64,000 nucleotides of DNA, taken from an uncultured Latescibacterota bacterium (GTDB lineage Bacteria; Latescibacterota; UBA2968; UBA8231). Within the stretch, counting starts at the first letter, position 1. Every line of letters starts with the position of its first letter. The translations under genes and the position numbers were made by a program. The notes beneath the pieces were generated by a model. That model ran no database searches. It saw nothing but the letters and a program-made list of their open reading frames with translations, and was not told where the DNA came from. This document shows, piece by piece, positions 15,785-23,961 of this stretch. The stretch spans positions 3,412,548-3,476,547 of the forward strand of contig OY282352.1 of assembly GCA_958295495.1 (NCBI GenBank), written 5' to 3'.

Positions 15785-15862
15785 GGTGGATGTAGCTCAG
15801 TTGGTTAGAGCGCCAGGTTGTGGCCCTGGAGGGCGCGGGTTCAATTCCCGTCATCCACCCCA
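15785..15862 (+). tRNA. tRNA-His (GTG)
   Basis: The acceptor GTGGATG pairs with CATCCAC. A preceding G at 15785 faces discriminator C at 15859, the hallmark extra G(-1):C73 pair of tRNA-His. The anticodon loop TTGTGGC gives GTG, and CCA is encoded. Confidence 0.96.
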
Positions 15863-15879
15863 TCTTGTTAGTTTTGCCC

Positions 15880-16395
15880 ATGCAGTCGCCCGACGCACAG
15901 CCGGCTCTGGCCGGTCCCGCCAAAATCATTACGTGCGACCAGTTGCTTGTTGTCCGCAGCCAATTGAAAAAAGCGCGGCAGACTTTTGTTTTCACCAATG
16001 GATGCTTTGACCTGCTGCACCGCGGCCACGTCGAGTACCTACGCACGGCACGCGCCTTGGGCGATTGTCTCGCGGTGGGGTTAAACGACGACGACGGGGT
16101 CCGTGCTCTCAAGGGACGGGGTCGGCCCCTGTGCCCACAGGGCGACCGCGCCGCCGTGCTCGCGGCCTTAGAATGCGTTTCGCATGTGTGCATCTTCGCG
16201 GGTGAGAGCGTCGAGAGCCTCGTGGCCGCACTTGCGCCCGATGTCTTGGTCAAGGGTGGAGATTACGCCCCGGCCGCCATCGTCGGCCGCGAACACGTCG
16301 AAGCGCGCGGCGGCCAAGTTCGCGCCCTGCCGCTATGGCCGGGCGTTTCCACCACCCAATTAATCGAGCGCATCAAGGCACTGCCCAGCGCGTGA
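15880..16395 (+). CDS. RfaE2-like D-glycero-beta-D-manno-heptose 1-phosphate adenylyltransferase
   Basis: A cytidylyltransferase-fold enzyme of 171 residues that attaches AMP to heptose 1-phosphate to make the ADP-heptose used for the LPS core. The nucleotide motif FTNGCFDLLHRGHVEYL and the C-terminal PGVSTTQLIERI are diagnostic of the HldE C-terminal domain (RfaE2). The kinase half of bifunctional HldE is absent, so a separate kinase would be needed elsewhere. The ATG at 15880 follows tRNA-His by 17 bases. Residues 1-25 are extra to the domain and poorly conserved. Confidence 0.88.
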   Translation: MQSPDAQPALAGPAKIITCDQLLVVRSQLKKARQTFVFTNGCFDLLHRGHVEYLRTARALGDCLAVGLNDDDGVRALKGRGRPLCPQGDRAAVLAALECVSHVCIFAGESVESLVAALAPDVLVKGGDYAPAAIVGREHVEARGGQVRALPLWPGVSTTQLIERIKALPSA

Positions 16396-16479
16396 TCCCC
16401 TGACGGACATTTGGTTTGGGAGGGGGATTATGCTATATTCGTCGAAGATGGTTCATTGGTGCTTCCGATTAAAAATGCG

Positions 16480-17220
16480 ATGAAAAGCGCGAAAAGCGCG
16501 TTGGTGTTGGCCTTGGGCCTTGGGGCTTGTGCTGCGCCGCCGCAAACCGGACAACCTCCCTTCCAGTGGGAAGAGGCCCAACAGGAGGAAAAAAGCGGGC
16601 CCCTCCAGGCCCTCGAACGCGCCGTTGCGGCCGCGTACGAGCGCGAGCAGGCCATGGCCGAGCGCGTACGCCAGCTAGAGACATCCAACGCCCAGTTGCG
16701 GCAGGCCCTCCAAGCCCTCCAGGCCCAGAGCCGCGTCCTAAGTGCGCGGCTAGATTCTTTGCCCCGCCGTGCGATGCCGCCGCGCGTCGTCGCTAAAACC
16801 AGCGACCGCGATACACAGGCCAATACGACGGCTGCCGTCGGCACCAGCGATGCGTTCAACATGTACCAAGGTGCGCTCTACTACTATCGCCACGAACAAT
16901 ACGACCGTGCCTTGGTCGAGTTTGACCGCTTGCTGCAGGAAGCCCCCATGAGCGAATGGTCCGATAACGCCCAGTACTGGAAGGGCGAGTGCTATTACGG
17001 GCTGCGCAAATACCAGCAGGCACTCATCGAATTCACCAAGGTGTTCGCCTTCAGCAACACGGATAAGGCCGACGACGCCCAGCTAAAAATCGCCCGCTGC
17101 CACATCGCTTTGGACGAGCGGGACCGGGCGCTTGCAGCCTTGCACAAGCTGCTCGACGAATATCCAGACAGCGAATACGCGCCCGCTGCCCGCGAAAAAA
17201 TAAAACACCTCGGTGGTTGA
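16480..17220 (+). CDS. CpoB/YbgF-like TPR lipoprotein
   Basis: Envelope protein of 246 residues from the chosen ATG. The lipobox is LGLGAC with the cysteine near residue 13. A coiled coil at about 40-100 (EREQAMAERVRQLETS) follows, then tetratricopeptide repeats from about 125 (ALYYYRHEQYDRALVEFDRLL). This layout matches YbgF/CpoB, a periplasmic coordinator of outer-membrane constriction. The open frame reaches 16411, but the lipobox fixes the start at 16480. It leads a four-gene run with a membrane protein, bamD and nadD. Unlike classical CpoB, it is not next to tol-pal here. Confidence 0.8.
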   Translation: MKSAKSALVLALGLGACAAPPQTGQPPFQWEEAQQEEKSGPLQALERAVAAAYEREQAMAERVRQLETSNAQLRQALQALQAQSRVLSARLDSLPRRAMPPRVVAKTSDRDTQANTTAAVGTSDAFNMYQGALYYYRHEQYDRALVEFDRLLQEAPMSEWSDNAQYWKGECYYGLRKYQQALIEFTKVFAFSNTDKADDAQLKIARCHIALDERDRALAALHKLLDEYPDSEYAPAAREKIKHLGG

Positions 17221-17843
17221 TGGGAACGATCTTGCTCCGAGTCTGTCATTGCCTTTTGGCCGCGCTGACGGTCTGTGCCACCGCGTTGGTCGCCGTTCCT
17301 TTTCCCACCAATATGGACTTGTTGGTCGAAACCGTGGCGAGTGCGGTCGATGAGAGTTTGGCGCGCATTGAGATGCCGGCTGAAGCGGCGATGGCCCCCT
17401 TGTTGGTCGTGGCGCAGAGCAAGCACGACGCCAATTGGATGGTTGAGCACCTGCTGGCCAATCGGCTGCTAACACGCGGCTTTAGCGTGACCTTGGATTC
17501 GACTGCGGCCCAATTGACGAGTATGCGCCTGTCCTACCGGGTGCTCGACCTCGGCGTCTCCGCGCATTCGGGATTGCGCGGCAGCGAGGTCAGCCGCCAG
17601 GGCCGGGTAACGCTCGCCTTGCGCTTGAGCGACGAGCGCGACGACGTGGTCCACTGGCAGGACGAAATCACCCGCATGCAGCGCGATCGGATCCCGAAAA
17701 AGCAGCTAGAATTGCTCCAGCACGACCAGTTCAAATTCGCCAAGACCGAGCTAGAGGAACAAACGTGGAACAAGTTCGTCGAACCTGTGATCGTATCCAC
17801 CGTGCTCGGTGGGCTTATCTATTTGTTCTTTTCTAACCGCTAG
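17220..17843 (+). CDS. Secreted or membrane-anchored hypothetical protein
   Basis: A 207-residue protein of no family I recognise. It has an N-terminal signal-type segment (LLAALTVCATALVAVPF) and a C-terminal hydrophobic helix at about 190-204 (VIVSTVLGGLIYLFF) ending in SNR, so it is probably exported and anchored by its tail. The middle contains a basic/acidic stretch before the anchor (KKQLELLQHDQFKF). ATG overlaps the preceding stop by one base, and bamD follows three bases later. The tight spacing suggests an envelope-assembly accessory role, inferred from context only. Confidence 0.7.
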   Translation: MGTILLRVCHCLLAALTVCATALVAVPFPTNMDLLVETVASAVDESLARIEMPAEAAMAPLLVVAQSKHDANWMVEHLLANRLLTRGFSVTLDSTAAQLTSMRLSYRVLDLGVSAHSGLRGSEVSRQGRVTLALRLSDERDDVVHWQDEITRMQRDRIPKKQLELLQHDQFKFAKTELEEQTWNKFVEPVIVSTVLGGLIYLFFSNR

Positions 17844-17845
17844 CT

Positions 17846-18592
17846 ATGAAATACCTCGCTTTTCCGCTCGTCCTGTGCGTCGCCGCCTGCGCCAGTACGC
17901 CGCCCGAGAAACTACAAGGCGCGGATTACTACTTTGCAGAAGGCCAAAAGGCCATGGAGAAGAACCGCTGCCTAGAGGCCTCCGAGCACTTCAAGCGCTT
18001 AGTCAGCAACTTTCCCGGGTCGCGTCGGGTCGCCGAGGCCCAGTTCCTCCTCGCCGAAGCGTACTTTTGCAGTCGCGATTGGGTCAACGCAGCCTTTGAG
18101 TATCAGCGCATCGTCGATATTTATCCTTCTAGCGAGTGGGCGGTCGAGGCCCAGTTCAAGATAGGCGAGTCGTACTTCAAGCAATTGCGCCGCCCGGAGC
18201 TGGACCAGAAGGAGACCTTTGAGGCCCTGACGGCCTTCCGCAACTTCATCGAGGATCATCCCGACTCGCCCCTCGCCGCCGAGGCCCGCCAGCGCATCGT
18301 CGAGTGCCGGGGCCGCTTGGCCCAAAAGCAGTACTTAAGTGGCCGCCTGTACCACAAACAGGGCCATCTCGACGCGGCCAAAATGATCTACGGGGAAGTT
18401 CTGCGCGAGTACCCAGACGTTGGCAAGTGGTATTACACGACCCTCTTCCGCATGGGCGAAATCGCCCGCGCCCAAGGCGATGTGGATCTAGCGGTGCGCT
18501 ACTGGAAGGAAGTGCTGCAAGACAGCGGCGATCTGGAGCTGGTGGAGGATGTGCAAAAACACCTGTCTGGGCTGAGCCAATCGCCGGGCTGA
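17846..18592 (+). CDS. bamD: Outer-membrane protein assembly factor BamD
   Basis: Lipoprotein of the BAM complex that inserts beta-barrel proteins into the outer membrane. The 248-residue protein has a lipobox VAAC (cysteine near residue 15), followed by five TPR-like units. Visible examples are YYFAEGQKAMEKNRC..EASEHFKRL, AEAQFLLAEAYF and AKMIYGEVLREYP. Length and repeat layout match BamD (YfiO). It is two bases upstream of nadD and follows the CpoB-like gene, giving an envelope-focused cluster. Confidence 0.88.
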   Translation: MKYLAFPLVLCVAACASTPPEKLQGADYYFAEGQKAMEKNRCLEASEHFKRLVSNFPGSRRVAEAQFLLAEAYFCSRDWVNAAFEYQRIVDIYPSSEWAVEAQFKIGESYFKQLRRPELDQKETFEALTAFRNFIEDHPDSPLAAEARQRIVECRGRLAQKQYLSGRLYHKQGHLDAAKMIYGEVLREYPDVGKWYYTTLFRMGEIARAQGDVDLAVRYWKEVLQDSGDLELVEDVQKHLSGLSQSPG

Positions 18593-18594
18593 AG

Positions 18595-19182
18595 ATGCGG
18601 CGCATCGGCGTCATCGGCGGCACCTTTGACCCCATCCACCACGGCCACCTGCTTTTGGGCCGCTTCGCCTTAGAGAAAATTTTCCTCGACAAAGTGCTCT
18701 TCATTCCAGCAGCCGATCCGCCGCTCAAGCAGGGCACGTGTGCGCCGGCCGAGGAGCGCTGGGCCATGGTTGAGCTAGCTGTGGCTGGCTGCGCCGACTT
18801 TGCGGCCTCGCGCTTGGAGCTAGACCGCCCGGGCAAGTCCTATACCGTCGAAACCCTGCGCCTGCTGCACCAGCTTTATCCCCATGCCGCGCTGTTTTTC
18901 ATCATCGGCGCGGACAACATTGCTCAGCTCGACGCTTGGCACGCTCTCGAGGGCATTTTTGCCCAGTGTACGGTGGTGGTGGGCGCGCGCTTAGGCGAAG
19001 TGGCGGGTAGCGACCCCGAGCTGCTGGCGCGCCTGCACTGCATAGAGACCCCGCTCATTGAGCTATCCTCGACCGAGATTAGGACGCGCCGGGCCGCTGG
19101 CCTGCCCATCCGCTACATGGTGCCCGAAGCGGTCGAGGCCCACATACTGGCAAAAGGATTGTACGCCGCTCCGTGTTCATGA
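18595..19182 (+). CDS. nadD: Nicotinate-nucleotide adenylyltransferase
   Basis: Adenylates nicotinate mononucleotide in NAD synthesis. The 195-residue protein starts with the phosphate-binding motif GVIGGTFDPIHHGHL (HxGH) and ends with the LSSTEIR block that binds the nucleotide. The longest frame begins at 18304 inside bamD; the ATG at 18595 sits two bases after the bamD stop and gives the standard start. It overlaps the threonine synthase start by four bases. Confidence 0.95.
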   Translation: MRRIGVIGGTFDPIHHGHLLLGRFALEKIFLDKVLFIPAADPPLKQGTCAPAEERWAMVELAVAGCADFAASRLELDRPGKSYTVETLRLLHQLYPHAALFFIIGADNIAQLDAWHALEGIFAQCTVVVGARLGEVAGSDPELLARLHCIETPLIELSSTEIRTRRAAGLPIRYMVPEAVEAHILAKGLYAAPCS

Positions 19183-20348
19183 CCCATCTAGAGTGCGCCC
19201 GCACAGGAGCGCGCTACGACGCCGACGTGCTGCACAACCTCTCGGAGGTTGGTGCGCCCCTCCTTGCGCGCTACGATCTCGACCGGGCTGGCCACGCGCT
19301 GGCTCGCGCTGTGCTCGGCACCCGCCCGCCGACGATGTGGCGCTATAGGGAAGTCATGCCCATCCGCTCGCCCGCGGAAATCGTCTCCCTCGGCGAGGGC
19401 TTTACCCCGTTGCAGCGCCCGGAGCGCTTGGGTCGCTGGACGGGTTTTTCCCGGCTCTACATCAAGGACGAATCGCCCAATCCCACTGGCTCCTTCAAGG
19501 CCCGCGGTCTCTCGGCTGCCGTCACCTGCGCCCGTGCGCGGGGCGCGAAAAAGCTGGCTATTCCCACGGCGGGCAATGCCGGTGGTGCGCTGGCGGCCTA
19601 CGCGGCCGCCTGTGGCCTGCCAGCAATTGTCTTTATGCCCCGCGATACGCCGCTGGCCTTTATCGCCGAGTGCCGGTCCTGCGGTGCCGCGGTCGAGCTG
19701 GTCGACGGGCTAATCAGCGATTGCGGCCGCATCGTCGGCGAGCGCAAGGAAGCCGAGGGATGGTTCGAGGTATCGACCCTGAAGGAGCCGTACCGCATTG
19801 AAGGCAAGAAGACCTTGGGCTACGAGCTGGCCGAGCAGATGGGTTGGTCCTTGCCCGACGTGGTGATTTATCCCACCGGCGGGGGCACGGGGCTGATCGG
19901 GATGTGGAAGGCATTCGCCGAGCTGGAGCGACTCGGCTGGATTGGCCGGCACAGGCCGCGGATGATCTCGGTGCAGGCCGAAGGCTGTGCGCCGATTGTC
20001 CGGGCCTTTGCTCGCGGCCATGAAGCCGCCCAAGCGTGGGAAGACGCCCACACCGTGGCCTCAGGCCTGCGCGTCCCCAGCGCGGTCGGCGACTTTCTGA
20101 TGTTGCAGGTGTTGCGGGAAAGCGGCGGCCAAGCCCTTGCCGTCAGCGACGAGGAATTGCTCGCGCATTCGCACCGCATGGCGGCGCACGCGGGCATTTT
20201 CCCCGCGCCCGAAGGTGGGGCGACGCTGGCGGCCCTAATCAAGCTCAAGGAGCAGGGACTAGTGGCCGCGGATGAGCGGGTGGTGCTCTTCAATACGGGG
20301 TCGGGCTACAAGTACTTGGAGGCTCTGTCCGAGGGGCTTGTGCCTTGA
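19179..20348 (+). CDS. thrC: Threonine synthase
   Basis: A PLP enzyme of 389 residues converting O-phosphohomoserine to threonine. The PLP lysine lies in PTGSFKARG, with the glycine-rich phosphate loops PTAGNAGGA and PTGGGTGLIG. The N-terminus keeps only remnants of the zinc-ribbon seen in other ThrC proteins (LECARTGARYD), as in one known subgroup. ATG at 19179 overlaps the nadD stop (ATGA). A GTG at 19173 is a less likely start. The alternative annotation as a related PLP lyase is less likely because of the YDLD/GEG(F)TPL layout. Confidence 0.88.
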   Translation: MTHLECARTGARYDADVLHNLSEVGAPLLARYDLDRAGHALARAVLGTRPPTMWRYREVMPIRSPAEIVSLGEGFTPLQRPERLGRWTGFSRLYIKDESPNPTGSFKARGLSAAVTCARARGAKKLAIPTAGNAGGALAAYAAACGLPAIVFMPRDTPLAFIAECRSCGAAVELVDGLISDCGRIVGERKEAEGWFEVSTLKEPYRIEGKKTLGYELAEQMGWSLPDVVIYPTGGGTGLIGMWKAFAELERLGWIGRHRPRMISVQAEGCAPIVRAFARGHEAAQAWEDAHTVASGLRVPSAVGDFLMLQVLRESGGQALAVSDEELLAHSHRMAAHAGIFPAPEGGATLAALIKLKEQGLVAADERVVLFNTGSGYKYLEALSEGLVP

Positions 20349-20373
20349 CGAGAGTGGGGGCTGCATCTATTTT
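20345..20373 (+). promoter_or_regulatory. Predicted promoter of tRNA-Arg(ACG)
   Basis: TTGACG at 20345-20350 overlaps the thrC stop codon; TATTTT is at 20368-20373; spacer 17. Between here and the tRNA are two copies of a short AATACTCCAATA-like repeat. Confidence 0.5.
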
Positions 20374-20447
20374 ATGCCACTGCATTGCGGCCCCAATACT
20401 CCAATAAATACTCCAATACTTGGGACTGGGGCCGGACAGCTTGCTAG

Positions 20448-20524
20448 GCACCCATAGCTCAATTGGATAGAGCACCTGACTACGGATCAGAAGGTTCGGG
20501 GTTCGAGTCCCTGTGGGTGCGCCA
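20448..20524 (+). tRNA. tRNA-Arg (ACG)
   Basis: The acceptor GCACCCA pairs with TGGGTGC, CCA encoded. The anticodon loop CTACGGA gives ACG. Length 77. A terminator hairpin follows within ten bases. Confidence 0.97.
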
Positions 20525-20533
20525 TTAAAAACA

Positions 20534-20564
20534 ACGGGTTACGTCAAAAGGCGTAGCCCGTTTT
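20534..20564 (+). terminator. Terminator after tRNA-Arg(ACG)
   Basis: ACGGGTTACG (20534-20543) pairs with CGTAGCCCGT (20552-20561) over an eight-base loop, followed by TTTT. It separates the tRNA from the next gene. Confidence 0.8.
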
Positions 20565-20590
20565 GCTTTGGCGAGAAAGAGGAACGGGTC

Positions 20591-21544
20591 ATGGCGAATA
20601 TACCTGTTGGATTAATTGGTTGCGGTGGCCGCGGTCGAGGCCACGTACGCGCCCTGCACGCGCTGGCGGGCGTCGAGTTGGTCGCCATCTGCGACCCGGT
20701 TGCGGCAAACCGCGAACAAGTGGGCGATGAGTGGGGCATCGAGCGCCGCTACGCGGATGCAGAGGCCATGCTCGACGCCGAAGAGTTGGCCGCTGCGATT
20801 GTGGCTACCCCGGCCCATCTCAACGCCGAGGCAGCCTTGCCGTGCTTGGCAAGAGGCATCGACACCCTGTTGGAAAAGCCACCGGGTATGAGCTTGGACC
20901 AAACTCGCGCGCTCAAAGTGGCCGCCGAGGCCAGCGGTGCTCGTGGCATGGTCGGCTGGAATCGCCGCTTTGATCCGCTGGTCCGGCAAGCGCACGAGGA
21001 GATCGCGGCCCGCGGCCCGATCTACCAGCTAGTCGGCGAGTTCCACAAGAGCATGAGCCGTTTTGTCGCTGCTGGCCGCTTTCCCGCAATCGTCATGGAC
21101 AACATGCTGCTCGAAAGCCCGATCCACGCGATTGACTTGGTGCGCCATTTGGGGGGAGCGCCGGTCGCCAAAGTCGAAAGCTTCGTCCGGCGCGCATCCG
21201 CCTACAAGGATGTCCACGCCGCTTTGGTCGTCTTTGAGAACGACTGCGTCGCCCAGATCTGCGCGAACTACACCACCGACGCTCGCTTAGAGCGCTACGA
21301 AATCCACGGCCGCGACATCTCGGCCTATTTAGAGGGGATTTCTACCTGCGAGTTGGTCTGCGACGGAGAGCGCAAGCACTTGCAAAAGGCCGGCCCGGAC
21401 AGCACCCTAGCCCAAGCCGCCCACTTCTTCGACTGCATCAAGGCCAGCCGCCCCATCGGCCCACCGGCTGCGGACTTGGACGAGGCCATAGCTACTATGG
21501 AGCTTGCGACGGCTATTTTGGCGGGCCTGCGAAACGGCGCTTGA
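20591..21544 (+). CDS. Gfo/Idh/MocA-family oxidoreductase
   Basis: An NAD(P)-dependent oxidoreductase of 317 residues. The N-terminal Rossmann motif is GLIGCGGRGRGH and the family signature EKPPG (usually EKP) is near residue 97. The C-terminal substrate domain includes the SPIHAIDLVRHLGG stretch with its catalytic-region histidine and aspartate. Members act on sugars, inositols or glucuronate derivatives, and the substrate here is unknown. The ATG at 20591 is the family start; the open frame extends back into the tRNA. Its 3' end overlaps the convergent hypothetical gene by 32 bases. Confidence 0.88.
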   Translation: MANIPVGLIGCGGRGRGHVRALHALAGVELVAICDPVAANREQVGDEWGIERRYADAEAMLDAEELAAAIVATPAHLNAEAALPCLARGIDTLLEKPPGMSLDQTRALKVAAEASGARGMVGWNRRFDPLVRQAHEEIAARGPIYQLVGEFHKSMSRFVAAGRFPAIVMDNMLLESPIHAIDLVRHLGGAPVAKVESFVRRASAYKDVHAALVVFENDCVAQICANYTTDARLERYEIHGRDISAYLEGISTCELVCDGERKHLQKAGPDSTLAQAAHFFDCIKASRPIGPPAADLDEAIATMELATAILAGLRNGA

Positions 21545-22235
21545 TCGCCCCCCAAGACTCCTCCGCCACGGCCGTCGCCAACCGCATGGCCTCAACGGTG
21601 AAATTACAGGCGATATCGTAGAAGAGCTGGTCGCCCTCGACGCGCACCTTGGTCCACACGGCTGGCAACCCGACGACCCCGGCGGCGTCGGCCGCGGTCG
21701 GCCAGTGAACCACGCCCGACCCCGCCCGCGACCACACCCCGCTGTGCCCGACGCCGCTCAATGCTAGCTCGTAGGTCCCATCCGCCCGCAAGACCACGTG
21801 CCCGACCAGCGTCCCATCGGCAAAATTGACGATGCCCCACCGCCCCAACAGTTCGTCGCCTAAGTCCTGCGCTCGCGCCAAGGCGATTGCCGGCTCGACC
21901 CCCCAATACAGAATGTCGTCCTCTAGCTGGAAGGGCACGGTTGCGCTTTGCTTGGTTAGCACCCCGCCGACGGCCGCGGTATAATGCAGGGTCACAACGC
22001 CGTCAGCGGTCTCGTACTGGCCTTGGTCTTCTGCCACGGGCTGCTCGGGATCGTCCCGGAGTGCCACGCGGCGGAAACGCCCAGCGCCATTGAACTCGAT
22101 ATAGAAATGCTCTACGAAGGTGCCAAACTCGCTCCGGCAGCCCTCCCAAGCCCCTACCAGATTCGCCTGCGCCCCAGCGCTGCTGTTGGCCAATAGCAGC
22201 GCAACCGAGAAGATGCTTGCGCGGACCATAATCAT
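21513..22235 (-). CDS. Secreted hypothetical protein
   Basis: A 240-residue protein with a clean signal peptide (SIFSVALLLANSSAGAQA) and a beta-rich body. Two similar halves can be seen, each containing a GxW block (LVGAWEGCRSEFG and LLGRWGIVNF) followed by strands with alternating hydrophobics. This resembles a duplicated lipocalin-like or THAP-type fold but is not diagnostic. It shares its first base with the stop of the small gene upstream (TGATG), so the two are co-translated. Convergent overlap of 32 bases with the oxidoreductase. Function unknown. Confidence 0.7.
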   Translation of the reverse strand: MIMVRASIFSVALLLANSSAGAQANLVGAWEGCRSEFGTFVEHFYIEFNGAGRFRRVALRDDPEQPVAEDQGQYETADGVVTLHYTAAVGGVLTKQSATVPFQLEDDILYWGVEPAIALARAQDLGDELLGRWGIVNFADGTLVGHVVLRADGTYELALSGVGHSGVWSRAGSGVVHWPTAADAAGVVGLPAVWTKVRVEGDQLFYDIACNFTVEAMRLATAVAEESWGAIKRRFAGPPK

Positions 22236-22528
22236 CAGGCAACCTCCACGCCCCAGAAGCCCAACATGGGCAAAAATCGCTCCATATCCGCTGGCACGGT
22301 CGCCGGGGCCTTGCCGTAGCCGCCGTGGGCTTTGGCCGCCCCTTGCAAGGGCCGCTGCAAGACCAACTCGACGCGGGCCTGTCGCCGCCTGCCCTGCAAC
22401 TCAATCCTTCCCTCCCCAAGCTCGTCCTGCTGCACGATCTGCCAGTCCTCCGGCCCCTGTTCAATGATTGCACCGATTTGCTCTTCCATGCGATCTCTTT
22501 CTGCTAGATAGCGTTTACTCGTCAGCAC
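22235..22528 (-). CDS. Small hypothetical protein
   Basis: A frame of up to 97 residues with no recognised family. The body reads as a compact alpha/beta protein with the segment DWQIVQQDELGEGRIELQGRRR in the middle, here split into parts for description. The longest reading starts with GTG at 22528. An internal ATG at 22489 (MEEQIGAII) is a good alternative start. The stop/start overlap with the downstream secreted protein supports a two-gene unit. Confidence 0.55.
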   Translation of the reverse strand: MLTSKRYLAERDRMEEQIGAIIEQGPEDWQIVQQDELGEGRIELQGRRRQARVELVLQRPLQGAAKAHGGYGKAPATVPADMERFLPMLGFWGVEVA

Positions 22529-22643
22529 CTAATCTGCCAAACGCTCCTCTCCCCGTGCAAGCTTTTCCCAATTCCCCTGTCCCCTTGTTGGTTGCCGACG
22601 ACCGGCCTCATGTCCTAATTTTTGGTCTAAAAGGAGATTTTCG

Positions 22644-23441
22644 ATGTCGCTCGAAGGCAAGGTAGCTCTCATCACAGGTGGGGCACGCGGCTTGGGCCGC
22701 GCCTATGTCCTCCATCTCGCTCGCTTGGGCGCGGACATTGTCATCGCCGACATAGACCTGCAGGCCGCCCGCGAATACAGCGAAGAACTCACGGCCGAGA
22801 TCGTGGAAGCCGAAGTAGTAAATTTTGGTCGCCGCGCCGTGGGCATTGCCGCAGATGTCACCGACCGCCAAGCAGTAGATGCCTTGGTCGCCGAGGCGCT
22901 TGCTAACTTTGGCCGCATCGACATACTCGTCAACAACGCCGGCGGCAACTTGCGCTCGCACGAGGAACAAGCCGCGTCCTTGGCTGGGGAAGCCCACTAT
23001 CGCTACATAATGGACATCAACCTCACGGCCACCATCCACTGCTGTCAAGCGGTCAGCGCACCGATGAAGCAGGCCCAGTCTGGCAAAATCATCAACGTGG
23101 CCTCGCAAGCGGGCTTGTGGAGCGGGCGCGACGGCGGCGGTATGCCCTACAAGGTGGCCAAGGCCGGCATCATCCACTACACGCGGGTGCTCGCTGCCGA
23201 GCTAGGGCCTTATGGCATCCATGTCAACTGCATCGCCCCGGGCCTAATTTTGTCTTCCCGCGCCGTGGCCCAAGGCCGCAACAGCGAGGAATCGCGCCAG
23301 CACCTAGAGCCGCAGATTCCCCTCCGCCGCTTGGGCACGCCTGAGGACTGCGCTCGGGTAGTGGAGTTTTTGGCGTCCGACCTCTCGGATTACGTCACCG
23401 GCCAGTGCATTCCCGTGTGCGGGGGGTTTGTGGCGTTTTGA
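22644..23441 (+). CDS. Short-chain dehydrogenase/reductase (SDR)
   Basis: A classical SDR of 265 residues. The cofactor motif is TGGARGLGRA, the structural motif NNAGG, and the catalytic Ser and YxxxK appear in NVASQAGL and MPYKVAKAG. The C-terminus DYVTGQCIPVCGGFV is typical of FabG-like family members. An aspartate after the second strand (IADIDLQ) suggests preference for NAD over NADP. The substrate is unknown. The gene is alone, with AAAGGAG before the ATG. Confidence 0.9.
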   Translation: MSLEGKVALITGGARGLGRAYVLHLARLGADIVIADIDLQAAREYSEELTAEIVEAEVVNFGRRAVGIAADVTDRQAVDALVAEALANFGRIDILVNNAGGNLRSHEEQAASLAGEAHYRYIMDINLTATIHCCQAVSAPMKQAQSGKIINVASQAGLWSGRDGGGMPYKVAKAGIIHYTRVLAAELGPYGIHVNCIAPGLILSSRAVAQGRNSEESRQHLEPQIPLRRLGTPEDCARVVEFLASDLSDYVTGQCIPVCGGFVAF

Positions 23442-23458
23442 TGGTCTTGGCGACGGCC

Positions 23459-23905
23459 CTACTCGGGGTGCCTGATGCGAGCCACCAGCCTCATCAGGGC
23501 GAGCCGCTCAAAATCGCGCGGATCGTCGGTGCGAATTAGAAAATCTCCCTCCACGCGGCGCGCTTCTCCGGCGCTGAGGACGACCGGCTGCCCAATGGGT
23601 ATAAACGCGTCGATTAGAAATTCCTCTTGGTCAAAAAACCGCAAGTCGTAGCGCACCCACACGGTGGCTTCGCCGACATTGCGAAACACGGCCACAAAGA
23701 CTCCCTCGACTTCTGCTGTTTCCCCGAATCCCGGCTGCGGCAAAAGCGGCCACCAAGTCAAGCTGTCAATTGACGCGCTGCCCTCCAACCCCGCGTCCTC
23801 GACAAACTCTACCTCGCTGCGTAGCACGTCCACCGCGTCGCTTGGCCCGTCCTCTGCGGCAAAGCATCCGCCCAGCACCAGCACCAGTGCGATCCATAGG
23901 CTCAT
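23459..23905 (-). CDS. Small lipoprotein of unknown function
   Basis: A 148-residue predicted lipoprotein: signal MSLWIALVLVLGGC with the lipid cysteine at residue 14. The remainder looks like a single beta-sandwich with alternating strands around VFVAVFRNVGEATVWVRYDLRF, described here by its position at residues 69-90. It is similar in form to bacterial YcfL-like or DUF1425-type outer-membrane lipoproteins, but I cannot assign it. It is divergent from the TonB-dependent receptor gene with 56 bases between the starts. Confidence 0.65.
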   Translation of the reverse strand: MSLWIALVLVLGGCFAAEDGPSDAVDVLRSEVEFVEDAGLEGSASIDSLTWWPLLPQPGFGETAEVEGVFVAVFRNVGEATVWVRYDLRFFDQEEFLIDAFIPIGQPVVLSAGEARRVEGDFLIRTDDPRDFERLALMRLVARIRHPE

Positions 23906-23961
23906 GGCTTGGTTCCAACCTCGGTTTGCGTCTGTATTTCTTCGTGGTGTTCTTTAATGCT

